Part shown: one piece after another, positions 1 through 9,100 of the stretch
Layout of the letters: the number at the start of each line of letters is the position of its first letter
Position numbering within the stretch: the stretch's first letter is position 1
Origin: Pseudomonas sp. PDM15
Lineage (GTDB): Bacteria > Pseudomonadota > Gammaproteobacteria > Pseudomonadales > Pseudomonadaceae
Reading direction: 5' to 3'
Length of the DNA: 64,000 nucleotides
NCBI RefSeq assembly: GCF_014851565.1
Contig: NZ_JACVAA010000008.1
Location: 1 to 64,000 of the forward strand
Notes under the pieces: generated by a model
The model's database searches: none
The model's input: only the letters and a program-made list of their open reading frames with translations
Told to the model about the DNA's origin: nothing
Made by a program: the position numbers and the translations under genes

Positions 1-1012
1 TGTCGGCGGCCCCGAATGCCGGAGCTGCCAGCGGATTGGCCGTAGTGGTGTACATGCTGGTGAAGGGATTTCGGCTGTGATACTTCATCGCGTACAAGCC
101 GAACTCGGTGCTGTTCAACTCCTCAGCGAACCAGCGTAGGGCCACGCCATACTGCCCCGAGTTGCGGGCGTCGTTGTCACCACGGCGCGGGACGTAGATA
201 TAGCTCGGATCATCACGATTGAAGTCTGTGCCAGAAACGCTAAGCCCTTGGGTGCAGCCATCGGCGACAAAGTCTGCTCCTGCGAAAAATGTTCCGCAGT
301 TGTCGAGCACGGTTTGATCCCACTCCAACTGGTAGAACAGCTCCGCCGACAGGTTCTCCGATAGTCCCTGCGACATGTAGAACATGTTCACCGGGATCAA
401 GCCTTCCTTGATCTCGGCCCCTGGCCGGCGGAAAGCTGCGGCGTCCACAGGGTTGATGGCGTTGATGCTGTTACCGATGAAAACGCTTTCGCCCCAGCTC
501 ACCACCTGTTTACCCAACCGCACCGATCCAGGCAGATCGCCGATCAGGTAGTTGTGGTAAGCGAAGGCATCCAGCAGTTCGTAGCCAGAGCTCTGGGCAC
601 CTGTCTTGCGATTACTGTCGTCGATGTCATAGAGCAGCCGGTGCTCGTCCTTCAGCTCGAAGTCATACCAGTACTTCCCGCGCAGGAAGATGCCGGTCTC
701 GCCGTACTTCAGCTCTAGGTCATGGATGCCTTTGAAGATCTTCGAGATGGTCTCGCCCTTTTTGAAGTTCAGGCGGCCATCGTCGCCGGTGGAGGAAGAG
801 CCTCGGCCTCCGTTGTTATCACCGATCATGTCGCGATCAGGGCTGCGCAGTGACCAGCTAGCCCCGACAGATAGGCTGCTGTCGAGCTGGCCCTGAATCT
901 CTCCAATGTTGAACGTAACTGCTTGAGCAGTAGGCGCGCTGATCACTGCAATAGCCGCCGCGATAGCACTGAGAGGCATGTGCCGCCCATAACGCATTGT
1001 TGTTGTTTTCAT
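1..1012 (-). CDS. DUF1302 family outer-membrane-type protein (3' end outside window)
   Basis: Reading the minus strand from ATG at 1012 gives an uninterrupted frame of about 337 codons that runs off the window edge. It starts with a signal peptide ending around SAPTAQA, followed by FNIGEIQGQLDSSLSVGASW, then RGKYWYDFELKDE and VRLGKQVVSWGESVFIGNSI. These are features of the DUF1302 family: exported, beta-strand-rich proteins of about 600 residues, usually encoded next to DUF1329 and RND-type exporters in Pseudomonas. No biochemical role is established; surface or lipid-related transport is a guess. It is divergent from the TetR gene at 1489, and one of the two shared palindromes (1243-1256) lies in its upstream region. 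The ribosome-binding site (GTGGAA) is weak. Confidence 0.85.
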   Translation of the reverse strand, partial: MKTTTMRYGRHMPLSAIAAAIAVISAPTAQAVTFNIGEIQGQLDSSLSVGASWSLRSPDRDMIGDNNGGRGSSSTGDDGRLNFKKGETISKIFKGIHDLELKYGETGIFLRGKYWYDFELKDEHRLLYDIDDSNRKTGAQSSGYELLDAFAYHNYLIGDLPGSVRLGKQVVSWGESVFIGNSINAINPVDAAAFRRPGAEIKEGLIPVNMFYMSQGLSENLSAELFYQLEWDQTVLDNCGTFFAGADFVADGCTQGLSVSGTDFNRDDPSYIYVPRRGDNDARNSGQYGVALRWFAEELNSTEFGLYAMKYHSRNPFTSMYTTTANPLAAPAFGAAD

Positions 1013-1242
1013 GGCAGTTCCACTGGGGTTGGTTGATGCGACCCAGAGCGGTCATGGATAGCGACTCTGCGACCCTGGCCCGGTAAACCAGAGGTTGGGT
1101 ACCCAGAGCCTCTGTTCAGAGCGGCGTCAAAACGAGCTCTGACCTCAAAGGCGCCTGTGCCCCTGCTTAGGGCCGCCCCGACACCTCCTTGCGGACGATG
1201 AGCTGAAAGCGGTCATGTGCATGGTTACCAAGCGCCATTAAC

Positions 1243-1256
1243 GCAACCATAGTTGC
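1243..1256. promoter_or_regulatory. Candidate TetR operator, copy 1
   Basis: The sequence GCAACCATAGTTGC is a 14 bp inverted repeat with 5 bp arms (GCAAC/GTTGC). The same arms recur at 1443-1456, and both copies are embedded in AAYGCAAC...GTTGCTWY. It lies on the DUF1302 side of the divergent region, about 230 bp from that start codon. Assignment to the neighbouring TetR regulator is inferred from position and repetition. Confidence 0.55.
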
Positions 1257-1442
1257 TTTAATACGAGAAGTAAACCACTCTGATCATGCGCGCTGATAGC
1301 CAATCCGCAGCTAGGTAGGGGGATTTCGCACGGCTCGTTTGGATTCGGACACACAGGAACCAAGAGGCGAAGGCTCTGGCATGGGCCTTACCGTAGGGGG
1401 CAGGTAGGTTGGGAGACTGACTTTCTATGCCCAAGGGCTAAT

Positions 1443-1456
1443 GCAACAATTGTTGC
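1443..1456. promoter_or_regulatory. Candidate TetR operator, copy 2
   Basis: The sequence GCAACAATTGTTGC is a perfect 14 bp palindrome, 32 bp upstream of the TetR start codon. It has the same arms as the copy at 1243, exactly 200 bp away. TetR repressors commonly bind such sites in the divergent promoter region of their own gene, so autoregulation is likely. Confidence 0.6.
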
Positions 1457-1488
1457 TACAGCGATATGGAATTTAGTCAGGAGGTTCG

Positions 1489-2094
1489 ATGAGTGATGCC
1501 GAGCAAGCTGGGGTGAGTAAACGTGCCCGCCCTGGAGGACGGGCTAGCCAAGTTGTTGCGGCCATTTACGCTGCCACGCTGGAAATCCTTGAGGAGGGCG
1601 GTTACGAGCGGTTGGAGCTGCCAGAGGTAGCTGCACGAGCAGGAGTCAACAAAACAACCGTCTATCGCCGCTGGCCAAGCAAAGCTGAGCTGGTTCTTGA
1701 GATTGCGTTGCTCCGCATGAGACAGGATGTGCCGCTTCCTGATACCGGCACGCTACACGGTGATTTGAGCAGACTGATGTTAACCATAGCGGCAACACTT
1801 CAGTCGCCGCTGATAGCAGGTTTGCTACAGGCCGCAATGACGCAGGGGAATGGTATCGAGGCGATTAATCAAGCGCGAATTCAGTTCTGGTCAGAGCGAT
1901 TCACCGTCAGTGGCCAGCTTGTCGAGCGAGCCATCGAGCGGGGTGAGCTACCCACAGGCACAAGCCCTCGTCAGCTGCTTGAGCTGGCCTGCTCCCCCCT
2001 ATTCTTCCGCAGCGTCGTCACCGGAGAGGCTTTTACTAAAGATGAGATATTCGAAATAGCCCGGCGCAGCATCCTTGCGTTCAAGAACGCATAG
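1489..2094 (+). CDS. TetR/AcrR family transcriptional regulator
   Basis: This 201-residue protein has a standard TetR N-terminal helix-turn-helix. AIYAATLEILEEGGYERLEL leads into VAARAGVNKTTVYRRWPSK at about residues 48-66, the recognition-helix signature of the family. The rest is a helical ligand-binding domain that resembles the TetR_C_11/16 type (SRLMLTIAATLQSPLIAGLL). The start is supported by AGGAGG seven bases upstream. The gene diverges from the DUF1302 gene and is flanked by two palindromes. It is therefore inferred to repress itself and probably the DUF1302 unit in response to an unknown small, likely hydrophobic, molecule. Confidence 0.9.
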   Translation: MSDAEQAGVSKRARPGGRASQVVAAIYAATLEILEEGGYERLELPEVAARAGVNKTTVYRRWPSKAELVLEIALLRMRQDVPLPDTGTLHGDLSRLMLTIAATLQSPLIAGLLQAAMTQGNGIEAINQARIQFWSERFTVSGQLVERAIERGELPTGTSPRQLLELACSPLFFRSVVTGEAFTKDEIFEIARRSILAFKNA

Positions 2095-2238
2095 GAACTA
2101 TCCGATACAGCTGCCCAAAAGCCTGATCCTTATGCTGTCTCTGAGCAGATTAGCGCCATGGATGAGACGGACTTTTCCTCGGATCACCTCTTCAACCAAG
2201 CAAGGAGAGCACAGGATTCACTCGACCCCTGACTCTAA

Positions 2239-2257
2239 AGTGACCCAATGGGTTACT
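2239..2257. promoter_or_regulatory. Imperfect 19 bp palindrome before the 2268 gene
   Basis: AGTGACCCAATGGGTTACT reads almost the same on both strands (arms AGTRACCCA). It ends 10 bp before the ATG at 2268 and so overlaps the leader and the Shine-Dalgarno region (AGAAGG). It could be a repressor site. No cognate regulator is identified. Confidence 0.35.
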
Positions 2258-2267
2258 AGAAGGTTAT

Positions 2268-3134
2268 ATGCGCAGAACAATAATTATTTTATCGTCGCTA
2301 ATTGCAATCTCGACACCCTCATTTGCTGAGGAGTTAACCTGGTACACCTTGCCTATTGTTGGTCTCGCTGAGCTAAAGGATGGCAAACCGTCTGATGGTG
2401 CAATATATGCCGTCCAAAAGCTGGTTGAGTCCGAGCTTCCTCAGCTTGAACACCGCTATATCGTAAGCGTCCCTAATCGCGTGATACATGAAATGTCTTC
2501 AGGCACACCACTCTGTACAACCATCGGGGTAAAACATCCTGACCGCGATGAAGTCGGTTACTTCGTGCCATTTGTCCCTGCTCTTCCTATGCATCTCGTT
2601 GTCCGGCCTGAGATTCAGGATCGCTTGCCGCTCACCAATGGGGTGGTCAGCTTTGAAAAGCTCATCCAAACAGAAGGCCTGCAGGGGGTAATCACTCCCG
2701 CGCGAACTTATTCTGCTGACTTATCTGAATTAATACTTTTAGCGAAGAAAGAGAAAAAGATAGCTTCTATCAGCAGCAACTCCATGGGTGGTAATTTGCT
2801 GTCCATGATCAGTTATGGCAGATATGACTATACCCTTGAATATCCTATTGTGGTCAGCCGAACCAACGAGTCCCAAAGCTCTTCCGCCAAACTGATCAGC
2901 ATTCCTATAGCGGAAGGCATACACATGGGGCACGCCGGTTTTTATTGCACTCGCAGCAGCTGGGGGAAAAATATGGCACTCCAGTTGGATTCAGCAATTC
3001 GCCGAATGGCGACTCATCCTGATCAGCTTATTGACTTATATCGAAGCACAAATGATGAGGAGATGGTCTCGCGATTTGAGCCACAGATCCGAGCCTATCT
3101 TCTAGAGCGCGCTAAAACTGCAACTGAACTCTAA
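2268..3134 (+). CDS. Periplasmic TIGR02285-like protein (solute-binding-protein fold)
   Basis: The 288-residue product begins with a clear signal peptide (MRRTIIILSSLIAISTPSFA, cleavage near residue 20). It continues with ELTWYTLPIVGLAELKDGKP and later FYCTRSSWGKNMALQLD. This resembles the TIGR02285 family, a group of Pseudomonas proteins distantly related to amino-acid-type periplasmic binding proteins. The ligand is unknown. AGAAGG lies seven bases before the ATG. Codon usage is less GC-biased than in the core genes further right, as in the rest of the first 12 kb. A strong hairpin at 3251-3289 probably ends transcription. Confidence 0.7.
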   Translation: MRRTIIILSSLIAISTPSFAEELTWYTLPIVGLAELKDGKPSDGAIYAVQKLVESELPQLEHRYIVSVPNRVIHEMSSGTPLCTTIGVKHPDRDEVGYFVPFVPALPMHLVVRPEIQDRLPLTNGVVSFEKLIQTEGLQGVITPARTYSADLSELILLAKKEKKIASISSNSMGGNLLSMISYGRYDYTLEYPIVVSRTNESQSSSAKLISIPIAEGIHMGHAGFYCTRSSWGKNMALQLDSAIRRMATHPDQLIDLYRSTNDEEMVSRFEPQIRAYLLERAKTATEL

Positions 3135-3210
3135 CCGGTCAGAAGAGCTAGTGAGCGAGCCTCCAAGCTAGCTCCATAGCTCCTTTCTACTGACCCAGCG
3201 CGGAAGCTCG

Positions 3211-3235
3211 TGAGCGGCAGCTAATGGCCGAAACC
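3211..3235 (+). repeat. CTAATGGCCG repeat, copy A
   Basis: GTGAGCGGCAGCTAATGGCC and the following bases closely match 6045-6070, and, in reverse complement, 6093-6115. The shared core is GAGYGGCARCTAATGGCCG. Copies lie on both sides of the nuclease/cyclase gene pair, so they may be traces of a mobile unit or a dispersed genus repeat. Confidence 0.45.
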
Positions 3236-3250
3236 AGCCCTCCCCAAGCC

Positions 3251-3289
3251 CAAACCAAGAGGCCGCTCCAAGAGCGGCCTTTTGGTTTG
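3251..3289. terminator. Long hairpin terminator
   Basis: An almost complete inverted repeat: CAAACCAA + GAGGCCGCT, loop CCAAG, AGCGGCC + TTTTGGTTTG. It has T/A tracts on both sides and could work in both directions. It lies about 115 bp after the 2268-3134 gene and before the nuclease/cyclase pair. Confidence 0.7.
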
Positions 3290-3698
3290 CAGCAGACTAA
3301 TTACTGAGCCACCGTCAAGTAGTCCCACCCTTGCCATCTCCCAGCACCACGCCCATGCCAGTGAGCTGGTCACGGATGCGGTCAGATTCGGCTCAGCTCT
3401 TGTTGATCGTTCCCAAGTTTCGTGTGGGAACGCATTCCTCGAGCCCCAGCGCTCACCTAATGGGTAGGCGGGGTAACGCCGAAGGCAAAGCCTCCACGGT
3501 GGATGGCTACGGCCATCCACCCTACTTGCTAGCTCATGCGGAAGCCGCGGACACATCCAATACGGCCACACTCTCGCGTGTGAGTAGCCTATGGTCTTGA
3601 TCCCTGACGAGAAGCAGGCCAGCGGCCACCATGACGTTGTGGCTTTACACGATTGCTCGCCTAACATATGGGGACACAAACAACCGTGCACGCACCTC
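3290..3698. other. ~400 bp spacer with a TAGGGTGGA-type repeat
   Basis: No reliable gene is seen; open frames here lack ribosome-binding sites and protein-like composition. At about 3496-3524 there is an inverted element, GGTGGATGG-N-CCATCCACC followed by CTAC, which belongs to the same dispersed repeat type as 36028-36057 and 41491-41568. Confidence 0.5.
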
Positions 3699-5024
3699 AT
3701 GCTGACAGTCAGTGAAAATGAATTCCGGGACTATCTGTTTCAACATCACAAGGAGGATTTGTCCGCCCTTATCATCGGTCGGCGTGAGCCTGTGAAATGG
3801 ACAGAAGATTCATTTCCTCCCATCCGGTTTCTGCTGCAGCAGCGTACAGAACGTAGGATCAATGAAACTCTCGACAACCTGCATGCCCTCGTTCTGACGG
3901 CGAAGGAATTGCGACTTGATCGCGGCGCCCCCCATCCGACCCGGGTCGACTTGCTGGGAAATTCGGAATCGACTGGTTTAACTATCATCGAGCTGAAGAA
4001 ATCGAGTCAGACAGAGCGCCAAGCCTTCACAGAGTTATTGGCGTACTCCAACTACTTCTGCTCACTCTTCCCTGGCCTCAAAGAGTCAGCTGTGACATCA
4101 GTCCTAGTGGCGCCGATGGAAAGTCGGACGATAATGGATGCGTTTGTTCAAGAGCTTGTCTCCAACGAGAAAAATATCATCGCGCTAATCCCGAATGAAG
4201 ATGCCGGCAAATTCACGCTGGAGGCCTTCTACCCTAGTGAAGAGTATTATCGGACCTTTGAGCGAAACATCTTGAGCGACAGCTCAATGATTTGCGTTGC
4301 TCTCTCGTTCCCAATGATTAAAGGATGGATCGATCCTGATAGTAGTGACGGAAGCTCGCCACCGCGCTATACCCTCGATGCACTTAATGTCATTAGTAAC
4401 TCGATCGCACAAAGACTGGAAGCCGAGGGTTTTCATGCTCTCATTTACGCAAACCAAAAATGGGGAGAGATAGCGAAACTTTTCCCCAACCCCAATACCA
4501 TCGTCATCGCGGCAATGAATCCTTTCTGCTCGTACCGTACGTCGGTTCACGAGGGTGTCGTATATGGCCGATCAGATGAAAGCCGACTGGCACAGGTTCA
4601 GGTGATTTGCGATCAACTAACTGACGATGGAAAGAGCCATTGGATCGACACCATGGAAAGCAATTTTCACGATAAGCTGATCCGGGTTTCGCGCGAGCAG
4701 TTCGAATTTTGCTTTTTGAGCAAGACAGGTACGATTCGACCGGAAATTTCTCTGCCAGACTGGTACGGTTTGAAAACAAGCTTCATTGATGCCGTCACCA
4801 CACATAATTTGCATTTGCATCGAACCGGCCTGCTTCGAGAGATATATCTTGAATACATCGAGCATATCTATGACAAGAAGGTAGATGAGATTTTTTATAG
4901 CGATGATCTCCCCAAGTTCGCGTACAAAACGCTGACTCCATTTATGGCTAGCTGGGAAATTTTCAGAGGACTAGGCTACGACGAGAATGCGGACGGTAAC
5001 CGACATGGCCAGGATGACGAATAG
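3699..5024 (+). CDS. PD-(D/E)XK nuclease-like protein, putative defence effector
   Basis: From ATG 3699 the product has 441 residues; an in-frame upstream start at 3591 would add 36 unconvincing residues, and neither start has a good ribosome-binding site. Residues about 84-100 read D84-LLGNSESTGLTII-E98-L-K100, followed by RQAFTELLAYSNYF. This is the D...ExK...Q/Y pattern of PD-(D/E)XK nucleases and resembles the NucS/DUF91-type core. The remaining ~300 residues match nothing I recognise. The cyclase-like gene follows after 36 bp, so the two are probably one operon. Context (NACHT-type NTPase, AbiEi-like gene, A+T-rich insert) suggests phage defence, but nucleic-acid cleavage is inferred only from the motif. 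Confidence 0.6.
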   Translation: MLTVSENEFRDYLFQHHKEDLSALIIGRREPVKWTEDSFPPIRFLLQQRTERRINETLDNLHALVLTAKELRLDRGAPHPTRVDLLGNSESTGLTIIELKKSSQTERQAFTELLAYSNYFCSLFPGLKESAVTSVLVAPMESRTIMDAFVQELVSNEKNIIALIPNEDAGKFTLEAFYPSEEYYRTFERNILSDSSMICVALSFPMIKGWIDPDSSDGSSPPRYTLDALNVISNSIAQRLEAEGFHALIYANQKWGEIAKLFPNPNTIVIAAMNPFCSYRTSVHEGVVYGRSDESRLAQVQVICDQLTDDGKSHWIDTMESNFHDKLIRVSREQFEFCFLSKTGTIRPEISLPDWYGLKTSFIDAVTTHNLHLHRTGLLREIYLEYIEHIYDKKVDEIFYSDDLPKFAYKTLTPFMASWEIFRGLGYDENADGNRHGQDDE

Positions 5025-5060
5025 TTTGAGCAGTAGGATAACGACACATATGGAGCTGCG

Positions 5061-5951
5061 ATGAGCCAGCGCTTCTTACTTTATATCGACATCCTGGGTT
5101 TTTCTGAGATGACCAGAAAGGACCCACGGAAGGTTGCACGGGTCTACGCGATACTAAATACGCTGAACGCCCACAATTCATCCCGATACAAGACCATTGT
5201 CTTCTCGGACACGATCCTCATCTATAATGTCAATCCCGCCAGAAATGACGAGGATCGTGCGGACCTAGTTTGGTATCTCACCGAGTTCGCTGAGGATCTG
5301 CACCACCGTCTCACAGGCCAAGACATCTATTTCAGAGCTGCGTTAGTCGCCGGCGATTTCTTTCACTATGAGCTGGAAAACATCGAGTGCTTTTTCGGCG
5401 GCGCACTTATCGACGCCTATCTGGCTGAGAAGGACATACCCTCGACCGGACTCTTCATTGATAACGAATGTGCCAAGTACAACAAATTCTTTCGAATGGC
5501 TCGTTTCAATAACAGATTCTCATTTGTCTATCTGAACCGCTCTCTGGAGGCGCTGAATCAGCTGTCTGGAGGACGCTATCCCTTGGACCTCATGAACTCG
5601 CCCGGTGAGGATTTTGCCCCATTCGTGCCTTGGCAAGTATTGTTCCTAAAAGATGTCCACTTGCAGATGCGGACCCATCCTCAGCCTCACGTCCGTACGA
5701 AATTTCTTACCACATGGGATTTCTATCTGAAGCGCTACCCCGAGATGCTGCGCCTGCTGGAACAGTCCCAATTCGACCTCGCAACCCTCGCCGCCCCTGG
5801 CTCATGGGCGCGAGCTGAGCGGACGATGGAAAAGGAAATTAGGTACTTCAAGCGCATAGGAAGCGGCACATCTCTGTCGAAGAGCATCTCTGGCTGGAAT
5901 GCAGTTGCAGCGCCAGTGTTGCCCGTACAGCAAAAGAACAAGAAAGCCTAA
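5061..5951 (+). CDS. Nucleotidyl-cyclase-fold protein, putative signalling partner
   Basis: The 296-residue protein has the layout of a class III nucleotidyl cyclase-like domain. YID10ILGFSEM provides a first metal-type aspartate, and TIVFSD50TILIY a second one 40 residues later. FRAALVAGDFFHYE and FFGGALIDAYLAEK follow, corresponding to the later conserved strand/helix. The Asn and Arg transition-state residues of classical cyclases are not evident in ALIDAYLAEK, so it may be a divergent or inactive cyclase. Class III-like cyclases work as alarm-signal synthases in Pycsar anti-phage systems. The tight spacing behind a nuclease-like gene (36 bp) suggests a two-gene system of that logic, but no known Pycsar effector is seen. 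The ATG at 5061 follows GGAGCTGCG. Confidence 0.55.
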   Translation: MSQRFLLYIDILGFSEMTRKDPRKVARVYAILNTLNAHNSSRYKTIVFSDTILIYNVNPARNDEDRADLVWYLTEFAEDLHHRLTGQDIYFRAALVAGDFFHYELENIECFFGGALIDAYLAEKDIPSTGLFIDNECAKYNKFFRMARFNNRFSFVYLNRSLEALNQLSGGRYPLDLMNSPGEDFAPFVPWQVLFLKDVHLQMRTHPQPHVRTKFLTTWDFYLKRYPEMLRLLEQSQFDLATLAAPGSWARAERTMEKEIRYFKRIGSGTSLSKSISGWNAVAAPVLPVQQKNKKA

Positions 5952-6040
5952 TGGTTCTGGTGGTGCGACCACCACTACCTTAGGCATGAGTCGGCGCCGC
6001 ATTTGGTTGAGCAGAGCCACAGCAACCGCGAATGTAGTTA

Positions 6041-6115
6041 GCGAGCGAGTGGCAACTAATGGCCGGAAGCAGACGCTGGTGACAGGTTGCTATCGGCCAT
6101 TAGCTCTCGCTCGAG
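6041..6115. repeat. Inverted CTAATGGCCG repeats (copies B and C)
   Basis: GCGAGCGAGTGGCAACTAAT plus GGCCG at 6041-6065 is mirrored by CGGCCATTAGCTCTCGCTCG at 6094-6113. The two form an imperfect stem with a loop of about 28 bases between the cyclase-like gene and the NACHT-type gene. Copy A lies at 3211 on the other side of the nuclease/cyclase pair. It may act as a terminator or attenuator, or mark an insertion edge. There is no clear U-tract. Confidence 0.5.
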
Positions 6116-6178
6116 CTTTGTCAGTCATCAAGGCTCTACTCAAAATTCAGCGAGACTAAGTACAGAAAACATCCCTTT

Positions 6179-9100
6179 ATGAATTCGACTTTCTATATTC
6201 CACGTAGACTTTCTGACACCAACATTGAATACACTGAAGAGTCGCTTCTGGATTCTTCAAATTATATAGTTGTCTTAGCTGAGCCAGGTGGTGGAAAAAC
6301 CGAGCTTATGCGGAGCCTTGCTTTAAAGCTCGGCGTTACCGCAACAACCGCAAATGTGTTTAGGTATGCAGAGGGCGATGAGAGGGATTGCCCACTCGTA
6401 ATTGATGCGTTTGATGAGCTGGCAAAGATTGATCAGACAGGCGTCCACATACTTTTGGCAACTGCTAGAAAATCAAATCCGACTCGCGTCATTATTTCGA
6501 GCCGCTCTAGTGAGTGGGATAGCGCTGCCACGAGTGCGTTCAGAGATTTTCTCGGCCACCAACCGTTAATAGTAAGACTCTACGAATTTGACACGGCAGA
6601 GCAGCGGCAAATTTTTGATCATCACGTGCCTGGTGAAGATTTCACTGCATTCCAAGAAGAAATTGCGCGATTCGATTTGGGGATGCTCCTTCCTAATCCG
6701 CAGTTCCTAAAACTTTTTGCTGATGCTTACATAGAGAGCGGAAGACGCTTCATTGATAAGCGTTCTATATTTTCGCAAGCGGTTGAGCGGTTAGCTAAGG
6801 AAGCTAACGTCAATGCGATAGCAACAAAACAGGCAGTATCGGTCACCAAGAAAATTGACCTCGCCTCGGAAATATTCGCCAAGCTCTTATTGTCCGGCGC
6901 TGAAGGCGTAGGCACGAATGAAGCTAATGAAGACCGGATGTATCCTTTATTGCCATCGCTATTAAGCAGTAATGCAGTGACTGAGGTTTTAGCTACTCGA
7001 CTTTTTAAACCGGGCGATAGAGTCTATCAACACCGTTGGGTTCACAAAATTGTCTCTGAATACTGTGCTGCAGATTACCTTACCAAGCGGATAGCAGACC
7101 CCGCTGACCATTTAACGCTGCACAAGTGCGTGCCTATCATTGCTCCAAATTTGACTGTGCGAGATGAGCTTCGTGGGCTGTTTGGCTGGATGGCAGCTTT
7201 GGGGAATAAGTCCATAGAAGAGGCCATAATAAAGCTTGACCCCTATTCGGTACTCGCGAACGGTGATCCCTCTCAGCTCGAACCTTCTTCAAAGCGTCTA
7301 CTTATAAAGCAGTTGAAGGAGGTTGAGGCCAGAGACCCCTACTTCAGAAGAGGCGATTACTGGCGCAGATTCAGTGTTGCAGGACTCCTGACCGCAGACA
7401 TCGTCGAGGAAATTAAGCCTCTCCTCAAATTCTCCGAGGCGGGACATTTGCGCCATCTGGTTCTTGAGCTTCTGGCAGGATCGCAAGTAATAGAAAAACT
7501 GAGAGATGAATTAAATCAGCTTGTTTTGAGCCACAGCGAAAATGACGGAGCTCGCTTATTGGCAGGCAGATGTTTGCTCGGAATTAAGAAACATGATCAT
7601 CTCGCAAATTTGTCGGCTCTTACTTCTGAAGCAAGCCAGGCATCTCTGAAGATTGGTTGTGAATTAATTGAGGCTCTAGGTCCGCAAAAAATAGACCCAG
7701 ATAGTCTCTGTGCCTTCTTTCGCGCCTGTGCAGGTCTCTATCCAGATCGCGGGGAGTACGGTGGTCAATCTCGCTACTTTGTGAAGAGCCTTATAAGCAT
7801 ACTACCCATACCAACTATCGAGATTCTTCTAGATGACCTGGCACGAGATTTGGTCTGCAAATGTGGCAAGGAAAATTATGAGTGCGATTGCCGGAATGGC
7901 ATGAGCAAGATTATCGGATCAATGATGGATCGCTACTTCGAGTTGGCAGCGCCTCCATTTGATCCGATTCGTGTTTGGAGGTGGATAAAAAATCTAAATT
8001 TTCATGAGCAAAAGTCCGGAAGCCAAAGCAAGTCAGTTGAGGTGTTGCAGCGAAACGATGCCTTGCGTCAAGGCATCATTGCCCTTGTGTTTGGCGGACT
8101 AACGGATCGTGAGCAGATTATAGAGGCCAAGATCCATCGGTTCGATTGGCACACGCACTCAGGGCTTCAGTTTCAAGCGAATGATTACAGATTTGTAGTT
8201 GACATGGCGTTTGAGGCTGACAATCTAAATTTGTGGGCAAGTTTTATGGCTCACCATCAGAACTATAGAAACAAGGAGGATCGTGGGTCCAATAATTTGA
8301 GGCGACATATGCGAGAGCAGGCCTCGGAGAAGCTGTCCTTCATGCGGGTATGGACTCGCTCAAATAGGGCTTCAAAAGAGGGCGCGCGACTAAACCGAGC
8401 CTCGAGGTTTATCCATACTAGGAGAATGAATCGTCGTCGTAAGAGACAAGAAGAAATCCGCTCTGCGAATATCACATATGTCCAAAGCAATAGAGAGCTC
8501 GTTGAAGGAGGGCGTCATTGGAGCTGTCTTGTTCGCTTTGCAGAGTTGACACTTATGAGCCCAGAGAAAATTGAGCGTGAGTTTGGCGAGGAGTCGCTTG
8601 TCCGAAATGCCCTTAGAAACTGTCTAGACTTCATAGCTCCGCATGTACCAGATCTGCCCAAGCTTGCTGAACTACAGTGTGCTTCGCAGTATCAGCACTC
8701 GGAGGTGATTTTATACGCGTCCTGTATAGAGATTTTTCGCGACAACGGTAATCTAGAGTCTGTTGATGTTCAACTTCTAAAATCTCTTCGGACCAACATT
8801 TCAATGAGCTACAGTGCAGTCCCGCCAGAGGATAGGGATGCAATGATGGCTGAAGTTGATCGGCTGATTTTCCCTGACTCTGCAAGCGCCGAGAGCTTCC
8901 TTAGAGAATACCTTGAGCCTCAATTAGCGCATCCAGCCTGTTTGCATCCTGAGCTTTGGCTGCTGAGAAATGACGAAGCTTTCAGCCATTTGCGTGCCAC
9001 CATATCAATTCAATGGCTCAGGCAGTTCCACGAGCTTGCTCTCGGGCCATTGGATACGCTTTTTGAGATCGCCGCTCAGCATGGCAATCGAGAAGAGTTA

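Larger units (their letters stand above)
1013..1488. other. 476 bp divergent intergenic region
   Basis: No convincing gene is seen. The region separates the DUF1302 gene (minus) from the TetR gene (plus) and carries the two GCAAC-N4-GTTGC palindromes listed separately. A strong Shine-Dalgarno (AGGAGG) sits just before the TetR start at 1489. Confidence 0.7.

Noticed and set aside
3221..3700. A 159-codon minus-strand frame before the nuclease gene
   Set aside because: It runs through the terminator hairpin and a dispersed repeat, has unnatural composition and no Shine-Dalgarno.
5061..5951. Calling the cyclase-fold protein a Pycsar PycC outright
   Set aside because: The two aspartates and overall layout fit, but Asn/Arg catalytic positions are not evident, and no known Pycsar effector (TIR or transmembrane) accompanies it.
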